A stretch of 59,096 nt of DNA from Bacteroidales bacterium (lineage in GTDB: Bacteria > Bacteroidota > Bacteroidia > Bacteroidales > WCHB1-69): positions 1-59,096 of the forward strand of contig JAFYNM010000016.1 of assembly GCA_017549765.1 (NCBI GenBank), read 5' to 3'. How positions within the stretch are numbered: the stretch's first letter is position 1; each line of letters begins with the position of its first letter. This document shows, piece by piece, positions 52,257-59,096 of the stretch. The translations under genes and the position numbers were made by a program. The notes under the pieces are model-generated. The model saw only the letters and a list, made by a program, of their open reading frames with translations, was not told where the DNA came from and ran no database searches.

Positions 52257-54992
52257 CTATTGGTGGCCGATGATTTGATAGCGTCCGCTGCCGAAGGTCT
52301 GCACTTCATAGCCTTTGTCGGTGGGGACATAGACGTCGGCTTCCGTATTGGCGGGAATGACGATGTCCCATAAGAAGGTGTCGCCCTCCCGTCTCCAGGA
52401 GCTCTCAATGCGGCCCGAGACGGATTCGTAGGTGCAGCGGACGGATTGCAGATTGCCTACGGGATAGGGTTTTAGCATGATCTTGTGGTAGCCGGGCTCC
52501 AGGGCGCGGATGCCGCCAAGGTATTCGTAGTCCCAGAGGATAAGGTCGCCAAGGAGCATGACGTGGTTGCCGGAGTTCATCGACGGGTCGGCGGTGTTTC
52601 CGTTCCAGAGCTCCCAGATGGTGGTGGCGCCGTTGCGTACCATGTAGCCCCAGCTGGGATAGGTGTCGTTGGTGGCGATTTTCAAGGCCAGGTCGCCGCG
52701 GCCGTGCTCGGTGAGCGTGCGCATCAGCTGCTGGATGCCCACCACGCCCGTGGAGACGTGTCCGTTGAAGTCCTGCTCGGTCTTTTCGACGATGTTGGCG
52801 AACACCTTCTTTTCCAGTTCTTTGGGCACCATGCCGAACCATAAGGGCAGGATGTTGGCCGTGACGGTGTTGTTGGCATACTGGCCAGTCTCCCAGTTGA
52901 GGTACTGGCGGTTGTAGGCGGCCGTGGAGAGGGCGACTTCATTCCGGAAGTAGGCGGCGTCTTCCGGCAACGCCAAGAGGTCCGCAAACCGGACCATCAT
53001 GCCGGCAAGATGGCAGTAGAAAGGGGTGGAGATGGCCGCCGCCTCGGTGATGCGCGACGAGTCTTGCGAGTGGATCATCTCTGGACTCTCCGGCGGCATG
53101 CACCAGTCACCGTAGCAGTCGCGGGTGAGGATGCCGTCCACCATATAACTTCTCTTCATATAGCGCATCCACCGCTTCATGGCCTCGTAGTGCTGCCAGA
53201 TGGGCTCGATGTCGCCGTAGCGCGTATAGAGCATGTCGGCCACCGTGATGATGGCGCCCGGCCAGGTCATATTGTCGGTGTAGCGCCGCCAGTAGTTCGG
53301 CCACACGTCGCTCAGAGAGCCGCTGTACCATTGACTGTCTTCGCCATCGATGAGCCACTTGGCATACAGCCGATGGTTGTCGAAGATGTAGGACTCTCCG
53401 TAGTTGCCCGTGGTGCGGTCTCCAGTCCAGCCCATGCGCTCGTCACGCTGCGGACAGTCGGTGGGCATGCTGCGGTAGTTGCTGCGGATACCCCAGTAGG
53501 CGTTGCGATAGACGGCATTGAGGATCTCGTCGGAGCTCTCGAAGGTGCCGGTGGTGGCCATCTCGTCGTACATGACCAGCCCTTGGAAGTCGTCGCTCCT
53601 GGGCTTCTCCCGCAGCCCCGTGATCTCCACGTACCGGAATCCATGGTATGAGAACGTGGCATGCCATTGTACAGTAGCCTTGGCGGTTTTGTCAGGGTGG
53701 CACACGATATAGCGATCCGTGACTTCGGCATAGCGGAGGTTCTCTGTGTAGAGTGTGCCGTCGGATGCGAGGGTCTCGGCAAAGCGCAAGGTGACAGTGT
53801 CGCCTTCCCGCAGTCCAAGTGCCGACATCTCCAGATAACCCACCATGTTCTGTCCCATATCCAAGATCCAGCTGTCGCCCTTGCGGAAGAGGGTGCGCGG
53901 TCTCACCGTGTCCTGTATGCAGATATTGGGGTTGGGCTGCGGCATCAGCCTTCCTTCGGGTGGATAGGTCGACTGCGCCCTTTGCCAGCGATAGTCGGTG
54001 TATCCGGCGGTGGTCCAGTCGCCCAGATCCATACGTCCGTCATAGGTTTCCCCGTCAAACTCGTTAGCTGTGCGTATCGGCCCTAAGTTGGTGATCTGCC
54101 AGCTCTCGTTGCTGACGATGCGCTCGGATGTGCCGTCCTGATAGGTGACCTCCAGCTGTAGGATCAGCCTGGGCGTGCCGTAGTGTATGATGTTCGTCAG
54201 TCCGCCCCAGTCTTCCTCTGCGGGGTCGTATCTCATGGTCATGTATCGTCCGCCCGCCAAGATGACCCCAATCGCGTTGTCCCCTTTCTGAAGCAGTCTC
54301 GTCACATCGTAGGCGTTGAAATAGACGCGCTTGCGAAAGTCGGAGAGGGCGGGCTTGAGAATCTCCTGCGGGGCAACCTCTGTGCCGTTGAGAAAAGCAC
54401 TGTACTGCCCCAACCCGCTGATATAAAGCCGTGCCTCCCGAATCTCATCACGCAGGGGAAACTCCTTGCGCAGATAGCGGGCCGCAATACGGGTCTTCTG
54501 CACGAGACTGTCGTCGTCATAGTTGAAGCTGATCCATTGCGCATACCAGTCGTCGGCATCCAAAAGGCTGATCTCGAAATAGTTGACTTTGCTTTCAGTC
54601 TGGACGGTCTGCTGTTCCTCTTCGGAATTGCCGTATGTCAGGGTGGCGATGACCTTCCAATAGGCCTTGTCGCGGCTGTGCAGTGGCTTGCCCTCGTAGG
54701 GGATGAGCAACATGCGATCGGAGGGGACGGCCTGGGTATCCCAAAGGTCGCCGATGCCGTTGCGGACGTTCTCTTCGGTGGAGCCCACGATGATGCGGTA
54801 GGAGGTCTGCCGCACGTTCTGAAGCTGTGGAGCGGCATCGTATTTCCAGCTGAAGCGCGGCTGACTGGTGGCCAGTGGCTGCGAGCCGTCCTGGAACTCT
54901 ACAGTGGGCTGCACGATGGTGATGACTTGGCCCTCGGCAGGCAGGACGGCGAGAACCAAAACGACGGACAAGAGGAAAAGGATGCGCTTCAT
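52257..54992 (-). CDS. Secreted GH78 alpha-L-rhamnosidase, copy 2
   Basis: The 911-residue protein has a signal peptide (MKRILFLLSVVLVLAVLPAEGQ), N-terminal sandwich domains (WDTQAVPSDRMLLIPYEGKPL, YISGLGQYSAFLNGTEVAPQEILKPALSDF) and a GH78 catalytic domain with the canonical DCPQRDERMGWTGD motif carrying the general acid. The C-terminal domain includes PYPVGNLQSVRCTYESVSGRIESSW. Sequence differs strongly from copy 1, so the two probably act on different rhamnosides. A near-consensus -7 element CATATTTG lies at 55064-55071 on the minus strand. Confidence 0.94.
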   Translation of the reverse strand: MKRILFLLSVVLVLAVLPAEGQVITIVQPTVEFQDGSQPLATSQPRFSWKYDAAPQLQNVRQTSYRIIVGSTEENVRNGIGDLWDTQAVPSDRMLLIPYEGKPLHSRDKAYWKVIATLTYGNSEEEQQTVQTESKVNYFEISLLDADDWYAQWISFNYDDDSLVQKTRIAARYLRKEFPLRDEIREARLYISGLGQYSAFLNGTEVAPQEILKPALSDFRKRVYFNAYDVTRLLQKGDNAIGVILAGGRYMTMRYDPAEEDWGGLTNIIHYGTPRLILQLEVTYQDGTSERIVSNESWQITNLGPIRTANEFDGETYDGRMDLGDWTTAGYTDYRWQRAQSTYPPEGRLMPQPNPNICIQDTVRPRTLFRKGDSWILDMGQNMVGYLEMSALGLREGDTVTLRFAETLASDGTLYTENLRYAEVTDRYIVCHPDKTAKATVQWHATFSYHGFRYVEITGLREKPRSDDFQGLVMYDEMATTGTFESSDEILNAVYRNAYWGIRSNYRSMPTDCPQRDERMGWTGDRTTGNYGESYIFDNHRLYAKWLIDGEDSQWYSGSLSDVWPNYWRRYTDNMTWPGAIITVADMLYTRYGDIEPIWQHYEAMKRWMRYMKRSYMVDGILTRDCYGDWCMPPESPEMIHSQDSSRITEAAAISTPFYCHLAGMMVRFADLLALPEDAAYFRNEVALSTAAYNRQYLNWETGQYANNTVTANILPLWFGMVPKELEKKVFANIVEKTEQDFNGHVSTGVVGIQQLMRTLTEHGRGDLALKIATNDTYPSWGYMVRNGATTIWELWNGNTADPSMNSGNHVMLLGDLILWDYEYLGGIRALEPGYHKIMLKPYPVGNLQSVRCTYESVSGRIESSWRREGDTFLWDIVIPANTEADVYVPTDKGYEVQTFGSGRYQIIGHQ

Positions 54993-55084
54993 ATTTTCGG
55001 CTGTTTGAAAATAAAAGGTTGGTTGGCAGAGGACGATTCAGCTGTCTGCGAAAAACGATGGTGCAAATATGCAAAAAAAATTGT

Positions 55085-55092
55085 TACTTTTG
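55085..55092 (+). promoter_or_regulatory. -7 element TACTTTTG of the RyR/TIR cluster
   Basis: TACTTTTG followed by CGG, 41 bases before the first ATG (55134). It is divergent from the rhamnosidase promoter. No internal promoter is evident before the next three genes. Confidence 0.6.
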
Positions 55093-55133
55093 CGGCTGGC
55101 ATGCGTATAAATGTATAATCTTAAATATAGGTT

Positions 55134-57275
55134 ATGTCTAACAAGAGAAATAATGTCAAGCTATTCCTCGACAGGGCGATGTCGCGCAGCTTCGGCCGGC
55201 AGATACTCATCCTGCTGGTTTTGTTTGTCGTCCTGCTGCTGATATCCTACCTGCTGCTCTCCTTCTCCGGTACTGACTGGAGAGCCTATTGTGCATACAA
55301 AGGCATCCCCGTATGGTCGTTGCCGTTGTTCCTGCTGATAGATACCAGCGCGTATAGCTATGTCTATTTTGGCGAGGGGACCCATGGATGGCTGCTGGTG
55401 GCCAGCGGTATCTCCTACGTCTTCGGTCTCATCATCTTCAACGGCATCATGATCGGTCTTATCACCAATGCCATCGACAATCGGGTGGATGCGCATCGCG
55501 ACGGCTTGCTGCACTACGTTAAGAGCGGCCACTACATCGTCATGGGCTATGATGACATGGTGCCGTCCATCATCACCGAGATATTTGCCAAGACGCCCAA
55601 AGCCGATGTGGTGCTGCTGTCAGCCCTGGATGCCAAACAGGTGCACGAGAAACTCCTCCGCTCCGTGGCCCGCGACAAGATGGACCAGATATTCATTGCC
55701 TATGGTCACAGGATGGTGAAAGATGCCTACCAGGATATCCATTTGGAGTCCGCTGAGGCTATCTATATCGTCGGCAATCGCACCAGACCGGAACATGACG
55801 CTATCAACGTGGAATGCGTGGATAACATCTATATGTATCTGACAGAGCACCCATTCAAGAAGATGCCGAAGCGGATAGTCTGTGTCTTCGAAGACTTTGA
55901 CACCTACGCTGCCTTCAAGACCACCGAGATATTCTCGCAGATCGGCACTCTGGGGGTTGAGTTCGTGCCGTATAACTTCTATGACGACTGGGCCACCCAG
56001 GTCTTTGTGCGCCGTTCCTATAAGGAGAAAAACAACGTGGCTGTGGAGATCCCGTATCCTTCGGTCTATGGCAAAGGGGTTCTCTATGAGGATGCGAAAC
56101 GGGTGCATCTCGTCTTTGTCGGTATCACGAACTTCTCCGTCTCCATGGCGATGCAGGCAGCGCATCTGCTGCATTTTCCCAACTTCAACCGCGACAAGTC
56201 GTTGCGTACCCGCATCACGTTCATCGAGAAGAATGCCGACGAGGAGATGCGCTTGTTCGCCACCCGCAACCGGCATTATTTCGAGGTCCAGCCCTTCTAC
56301 TACTGCGATATGTCGAAGGACGACGCGGCATATCTCCCTGTGAAAGTCGAGCAGCGTCTCTCCCGGGAGTTGCCGGACACAGACTTTCTGGACACCGAGT
56401 TTGAATTTATCAAAGGGGATGTCTATGCTGATGAGATCCAGGACCTCATCAAGAGCTGGGCGCAGGATGGGGAGCACGAGTATCTCTCCATCTTCGTCAC
56501 CCGAACCGACCAGCGCCAGAATTTCATGACAGGCGTGAACATGCCCGACGAGGTGTACGACCAGGCAGTGCCTGTCTTCATTCGTCAGGATCGTGCCGAC
56601 GACTTCGTCACCAACCTGCGGGCTGCCGACGACAAGGTATATGCCTACGGCAAGGTGGAAGAGGGAACGTTGGTGCAGGAGAACCGCCGACACCGTTATG
56701 CCAACATCTATCCTTTCGGCATGAATGACATGGCCTACCGTTCCGATGAGATCCCGCTGAAGCAAGCCAAGCTGTTGAACTACCTCTATGAAACTGCCGA
56801 CTACAGCACCTTCCATTTCACCAGTCTGGCAGACCTGGACGCCATGCCTGCCACTGCATTATGGGCCGATGCCGACCGCCGTTGGCAAGCCCTGACCGTG
56901 GCCAAAAAGTGGTCGAATCTCTATTGCGCATACAGCATCTCCTGCAAACTGGACACGCTGAGGGCCATGCGGGGAATGGCGCCCGATGACCACACACGAG
57001 ACCTCCAAGACCTCAGCGCCGAGGAGGTCGAGATGCTTGCCCGCGTGGAGCATAACCGTTGGAATACCGAGAAACTGCTGATGGGATTCCGCAAGCCCAA
57101 GCAGGCGGAGGACAAGTATGAGAACCCGTCCTACGACCGAGAACTGCAAAACAACAAGGAGTTGTTTGTCCATTATGATATTCGTCCATTTGAACAACTG
57201 CCCTCAGACGTGCGACAGCTGGATTATGAGATCTCGCAATATATCCCGTGGCTGTTGCGTATGACGACGAACTAA
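55134..57275 (+). CDS. Two-helix pore-like channel with RCK-like domains and C-terminal RyR domain
   Basis: The 713-residue protein has a basic N-terminus, TM1 (about 23-43), a semi-hydrophobic loop (about 60-80, SLPLFLLIDTSAYSYVYFG) and TM2 (about 88-112, ending ITNAIDNRVD). The loop-between-two-helices layout resembles K+ channel and CASTOR/POLLUX-type pores, but no TVGYG filter is seen, so ion selectivity is unknown. Residues 130-600 contain Rossmann-like RCK/TrkA-N-type segments (HYIVMGYDDMVPSIITEIF, AIYIVGNRTRPEHDAINVECV, VHLVFVGITNFSVSMAMQAA). About residues 635-700 form a RyR domain (MLARVEHNRWNTEKLLMGF, then VHYDIRPFEQLPSDVRQLDYE). I infer a ligand-gated membrane effector. Three genes follow at 13, 21 and 29 base gaps. 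Confidence 0.82.
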   Translation: MSNKRNNVKLFLDRAMSRSFGRQILILLVLFVVLLLISYLLLSFSGTDWRAYCAYKGIPVWSLPLFLLIDTSAYSYVYFGEGTHGWLLVASGISYVFGLIIFNGIMIGLITNAIDNRVDAHRDGLLHYVKSGHYIVMGYDDMVPSIITEIFAKTPKADVVLLSALDAKQVHEKLLRSVARDKMDQIFIAYGHRMVKDAYQDIHLESAEAIYIVGNRTRPEHDAINVECVDNIYMYLTEHPFKKMPKRIVCVFEDFDTYAAFKTTEIFSQIGTLGVEFVPYNFYDDWATQVFVRRSYKEKNNVAVEIPYPSVYGKGVLYEDAKRVHLVFVGITNFSVSMAMQAAHLLHFPNFNRDKSLRTRITFIEKNADEEMRLFATRNRHYFEVQPFYYCDMSKDDAAYLPVKVEQRLSRELPDTDFLDTEFEFIKGDVYADEIQDLIKSWAQDGEHEYLSIFVTRTDQRQNFMTGVNMPDEVYDQAVPVFIRQDRADDFVTNLRAADDKVYAYGKVEEGTLVQENRRHRYANIYPFGMNDMAYRSDEIPLKQAKLLNYLYETADYSTFHFTSLADLDAMPATALWADADRRWQALTVAKKWSNLYCAYSISCKLDTLRAMRGMAPDDHTRDLQDLSAEEVEMLARVEHNRWNTEKLLMGFRKPKQAEDKYENPSYDRELQNNKELFVHYDIRPFEQLPSDVRQLDYEISQYIPWLLRMTTN

Positions 57276-57288
57276 AACCTTAACAACG

Positions 57289-57588
57289 ATGAATAGACCC
57301 CCCCATATACCGATATCTGTCGATACCTCCCATGTGGAACTGCCCGAAGAACTGCAGGCTGTCGCCGAGCAGATGGCTGAGCATGTCCACGAGGTGTGGG
57401 CGGCCGCGCGTGTCGCCCAAGGCTGGACCTACGGTCCCGAGCGCAATGATGCCAGCAAGAAGCATCCTTGTCTCGTCCCCTACGACCAGCTGTCAGAGGA
57501 GGAGAAGGCCTATGACCGGGAGACCAGCACTGAGACGCTGAAGTTTTTGATGGTCAGCGGCTTTGAGATAGTCCCTAAACACAAATAA
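57289..57588 (+). CDS. Stand-alone RyR-domain protein
   Basis: The 99-residue protein is essentially one RyR domain: MAEHVHEVWAAARVAQGWTYG, then KHPCLVPYDQLSEEEKAYDRETSTETLKFLMVSGFEI, covering residues 20-95. These are the conserved His-x-x-Trp, GW-x-YG and LVPYxxLxxxEKxYDR features of the ryanodine-receptor repeat domain. No signal or membrane segment is present. Its position between a RyR-tailed channel and a TIR protein suggests a soluble adaptor, ligand sink or regulator; the ligand of bacterial RyR domains is not established as far as I know. Confidence 0.9.
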   Translation: MNRPPHIPISVDTSHVELPEELQAVAEQMAEHVHEVWAAARVAQGWTYGPERNDASKKHPCLVPYDQLSEEEKAYDRETSTETLKFLMVSGFEIVPKHK

Positions 57589-57609
57589 TCAATTGGAGCC
57601 CTTTTTCTT

Positions 57610-58740
57610 ATGGAGCAGCAGTATAAATATTTTGCCTTTATCAGCTATAACTCCCATGATCTGAAGTGGGGGAAGTGCCTGCAGAAGAAGCTGGAGCACT
57701 ACCGTATGCCGGCCACCTTGTGTAGCGAGCGCGGCTGGAAGCGTACGCCCATCCAGCCGGTCTTCTTCGCGCCTACCGACATCCAGCCGGGTGGCCTCTC
57801 TCAGGAGCTGCAGGAGCGGCTGAAGGCTTCCCGCCACCTGGTGGTGATCTGCTCGCCCCATTCGGCCAAGTCGGAGTGGGTGGGCCGCGAGATAGCCTTC
57901 TTCCACCAGCTGGGCAGAACCCGGGATATCCACTTCTTCATCGTGGAGGGCGAACCCCATAGCGGCGACCCCGACACGGAATGCTTCAACCCCATGGTGG
58001 AGACGCTGGGACTGCCGGAAATCCTCGCCGCCAACATCCATGAGGACGTACACCGCATCTCCTATCTGAACCGTGAGCGGGCCTACGTGCAACTTGTCTC
58101 CAAGCTGTTGGATGTGGAGTTCGACGCGATATGGAAACGCCACCGCCGACAGCTCATCCGTAAGGCCATTGCCTGGGTGCTCGGAATACTCGTCGTGCTC
58201 GCGGCGCTGGTCGGCGTATGGCGCCAGGGCCTGCCCGTGGATGTGGCCCTGCGGGTGAATGAGGTCTCGGACTATAATGCCAACCTGCCGGAGTTGCAGG
58301 ATGCCGTGGTGACGCTGGCCCTTCCCAACAAGACCGAAACGGACACCCTCCGGACAATGGACGGGAGGGTGGTCTTCCGCAATATCCCCCACAAGTATCT
58401 TGACAAGCCGGTGCACGTGACTGTCTCCTGCCGCGACTTCCTGACCACCGACACGACGGTGGTGCTGGCTGAGACGGTGACGGTGAATGTGGCCCGCGAC
58501 CCGGCAGTCTATGGCGACATCCGTTTCCGGATCTACGACCCGCAGACGGAACAATACCTGTCGGGTGTGGAGGTCTTGATAGAGGGCCAGACCGTGTGGT
58601 CGGACGAGACAGGACTGGTCACGCTGACTATCCCCTTGGCTGCACAGAAGAAGACCTATCCCATCATGGCATCTATCCCGCTGCATGAGGACAGTCTCTA
58701 TCTGCCCTGCGGCGACACCTATTGCATTTTCAGACAATAA
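57610..58740 (+). CDS. Membrane-anchored TIR-domain protein
   Basis: The 376-residue protein has an N-terminal TIR domain (about 5-165): KYFAFISYNSHDLKWGKCLQ, the RPxFxD-like PVFFAPTDI loop, VICSPHSAKSEW and the catalytic WxxxE pair W90/E94 (EWVGREIAFF). A single membrane helix follows (about 186-204, AIAWVLGILVVLAALVGVW) after a basic stretch (WKRHRRQLIRK), placing the TIR domain in the cytoplasm. The last 170 residues are beta-rich Ig/carboxypeptidase-regulatory-like modules predicted periplasmic. Bacterial TIR domains with this Glu cleave NAD+ or make cyclic ADP-ribose isomers. I infer a signalling enzyme or NAD-depleting effector with a periplasmic sensing part. Confidence 0.92.
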   Translation: MEQQYKYFAFISYNSHDLKWGKCLQKKLEHYRMPATLCSERGWKRTPIQPVFFAPTDIQPGGLSQELQERLKASRHLVVICSPHSAKSEWVGREIAFFHQLGRTRDIHFFIVEGEPHSGDPDTECFNPMVETLGLPEILAANIHEDVHRISYLNRERAYVQLVSKLLDVEFDAIWKRHRRQLIRKAIAWVLGILVVLAALVGVWRQGLPVDVALRVNEVSDYNANLPELQDAVVTLALPNKTETDTLRTMDGRVVFRNIPHKYLDKPVHVTVSCRDFLTTDTTVVLAETVTVNVARDPAVYGDIRFRIYDPQTEQYLSGVEVLIEGQTVWSDETGLVTLTIPLAAQKKTYPIMASIPLHEDSLYLPCGDTYCIFRQ

Positions 58741-58769
58741 TTTATCGTCATATCATTGTTGCGATTATT

Positions 58770-59096
58770 ATGAAACGATTTATACTCACCGTCATAGTAA
58801 GCATAGCCGCCATCACGATGGTCTCAGCGCAGACCACCCAGAAGGGCTATGTGAAGACCAAGGGACGGCTGGACAGCAAAGGGCAGCTGATCCCCGGCCA
58901 GCGCATCGCCAGTGCGGCCATCCAGCTGACGGGCGGCCATTCCACCGTGAGCGATGCCAACGGCAACTTCACCCTGACGGTGCCCGACAAGAAATTCTTC
59001 CTGAGCGACGTGCGGAAGCAGGGCTATGTGCTCTCCGACCCCGACGTGCTGAAGAAACAGTATGCCTGCTCCTCCAACCCGCTGGTGATCACGATG
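58770..59096 (+). CDS. Secreted protein with carboxypeptidase-regulatory-like domain (3' partial)
   Basis: The ATG at 58770 opens a frame that runs past the window end, 109 codons visible. A signal peptide (MKRFILTVIVSIAAITMVSAQ) precedes a beta-sandwich module (ASAAIQLTGGHSTVSDANGNFTLTVPD) and a KQGYVLSDPDVLKKQYACSSNPLVITM segment. Similar Bacteroidota proteins carry TPR repeats further on, but that part is outside the window. It starts 29 bases after the TIR gene on the same strand, so it is probably the fourth member of the cluster and may act in the periplasm with the TIR protein's outer domain. Confidence 0.85.
   Translation, partial: MKRFILTVIVSIAAITMVSAQTTQKGYVKTKGRLDSKGQLIPGQRIASAAIQLTGGHSTVSDANGNFTLTVPDKKFFLSDVRKQGYVLSDPDVLKKQYACSSNPLVITM

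Overview
This 59 kb window is a chromosomal segment of a Bacteroidota bacterium, most likely order Bacteroidales. The evidence is repeated promoters with the Bacteroidota-type -7 element TAnnTTTG (often TATTTTTG or TATCTTTG), a C-terminal FISUMP domain, a T9SS-type sorting tail, BatA-like and DUF6913-like proteins, and a glycine-lipid (glsA/glsB-like) gene pair. Species cannot be named from the sequence. Coding DNA is GC-rich and intergenic DNA is strongly AT-rich. One tRNA (Ala, GGC) is present. I saw no rRNA, no CRISPR array and no intact transposase.

Layout. 1-7.4 kb: the 3' part of a giant repeat-built surface protein with MBG-type 'YDG' modules and a FISUMP tail. 7.6-20 kb: housekeeping genes (lpxD, lpxC, dapA, uvrA, speB, an M14 peptidase) interleaved with small accessory genes: two copies of a PD-(D/E)XK-like gene, a four-helix-bundle gene and a DUF5618-like gene. 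Heptanucleotide repeat arrays bracket both PD-(D/E)XK genes and the four-helix-bundle gene, and a 401 bp MITE-like element lies beside the latter. 20-24 kb: a minus-strand clpC-kdsC-djlA-like operon in which clpC carries an in-frame amber codon inside its first Walker A motif. 24-34 kb: a DUF4160/DUF2442 pair coupled to rlmI, a BatA-like protein, three secreted or envelope proteins including an M48 protease, and an orphan ATPase. 34-40.4 kb: a minus-strand run of a VOC protein, three heterodisulfide-reductase-like Fe-S subunits, pepD and a lipid kinase. 40.5-48.7 kb: tRNA-Ala, trxB, pyrG, a purF-like gene, glsA/glsB-like acyltransferases and an orphan sufB. 48.7-55 kb: two GH78 rhamnosidases with an Abi-family gene between them.

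55.1-59.1 kb is the most interesting region. It is a same-strand gene cluster encoding a two-helix pore-like membrane protein with an RCK-like cytoplasmic part and a C-terminal RyR domain, a stand-alone RyR-domain protein, a membrane-anchored TIR protein with an intact WxxxE catalytic motif, and a secreted protein cut by the window end. The composition (a TIR NADase candidate next to a channel-like protein carrying the ryanodine-receptor repeat domain) suggests a nucleotide-signalling, possibly anti-phage, system in which a TIR product gates a RyR-tailed channel. That reading is inference; the gene and domain content is read from the sequence.

A second theme is short intergenic tandem repeats with a strict 7 bp period. 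They appear as different sequence families (AATTGAA, ACTTCAA/ACTGACA, TCACTGA) at many junctions. Some bracket accessory genes and some fill the space up to the start codon of core genes.
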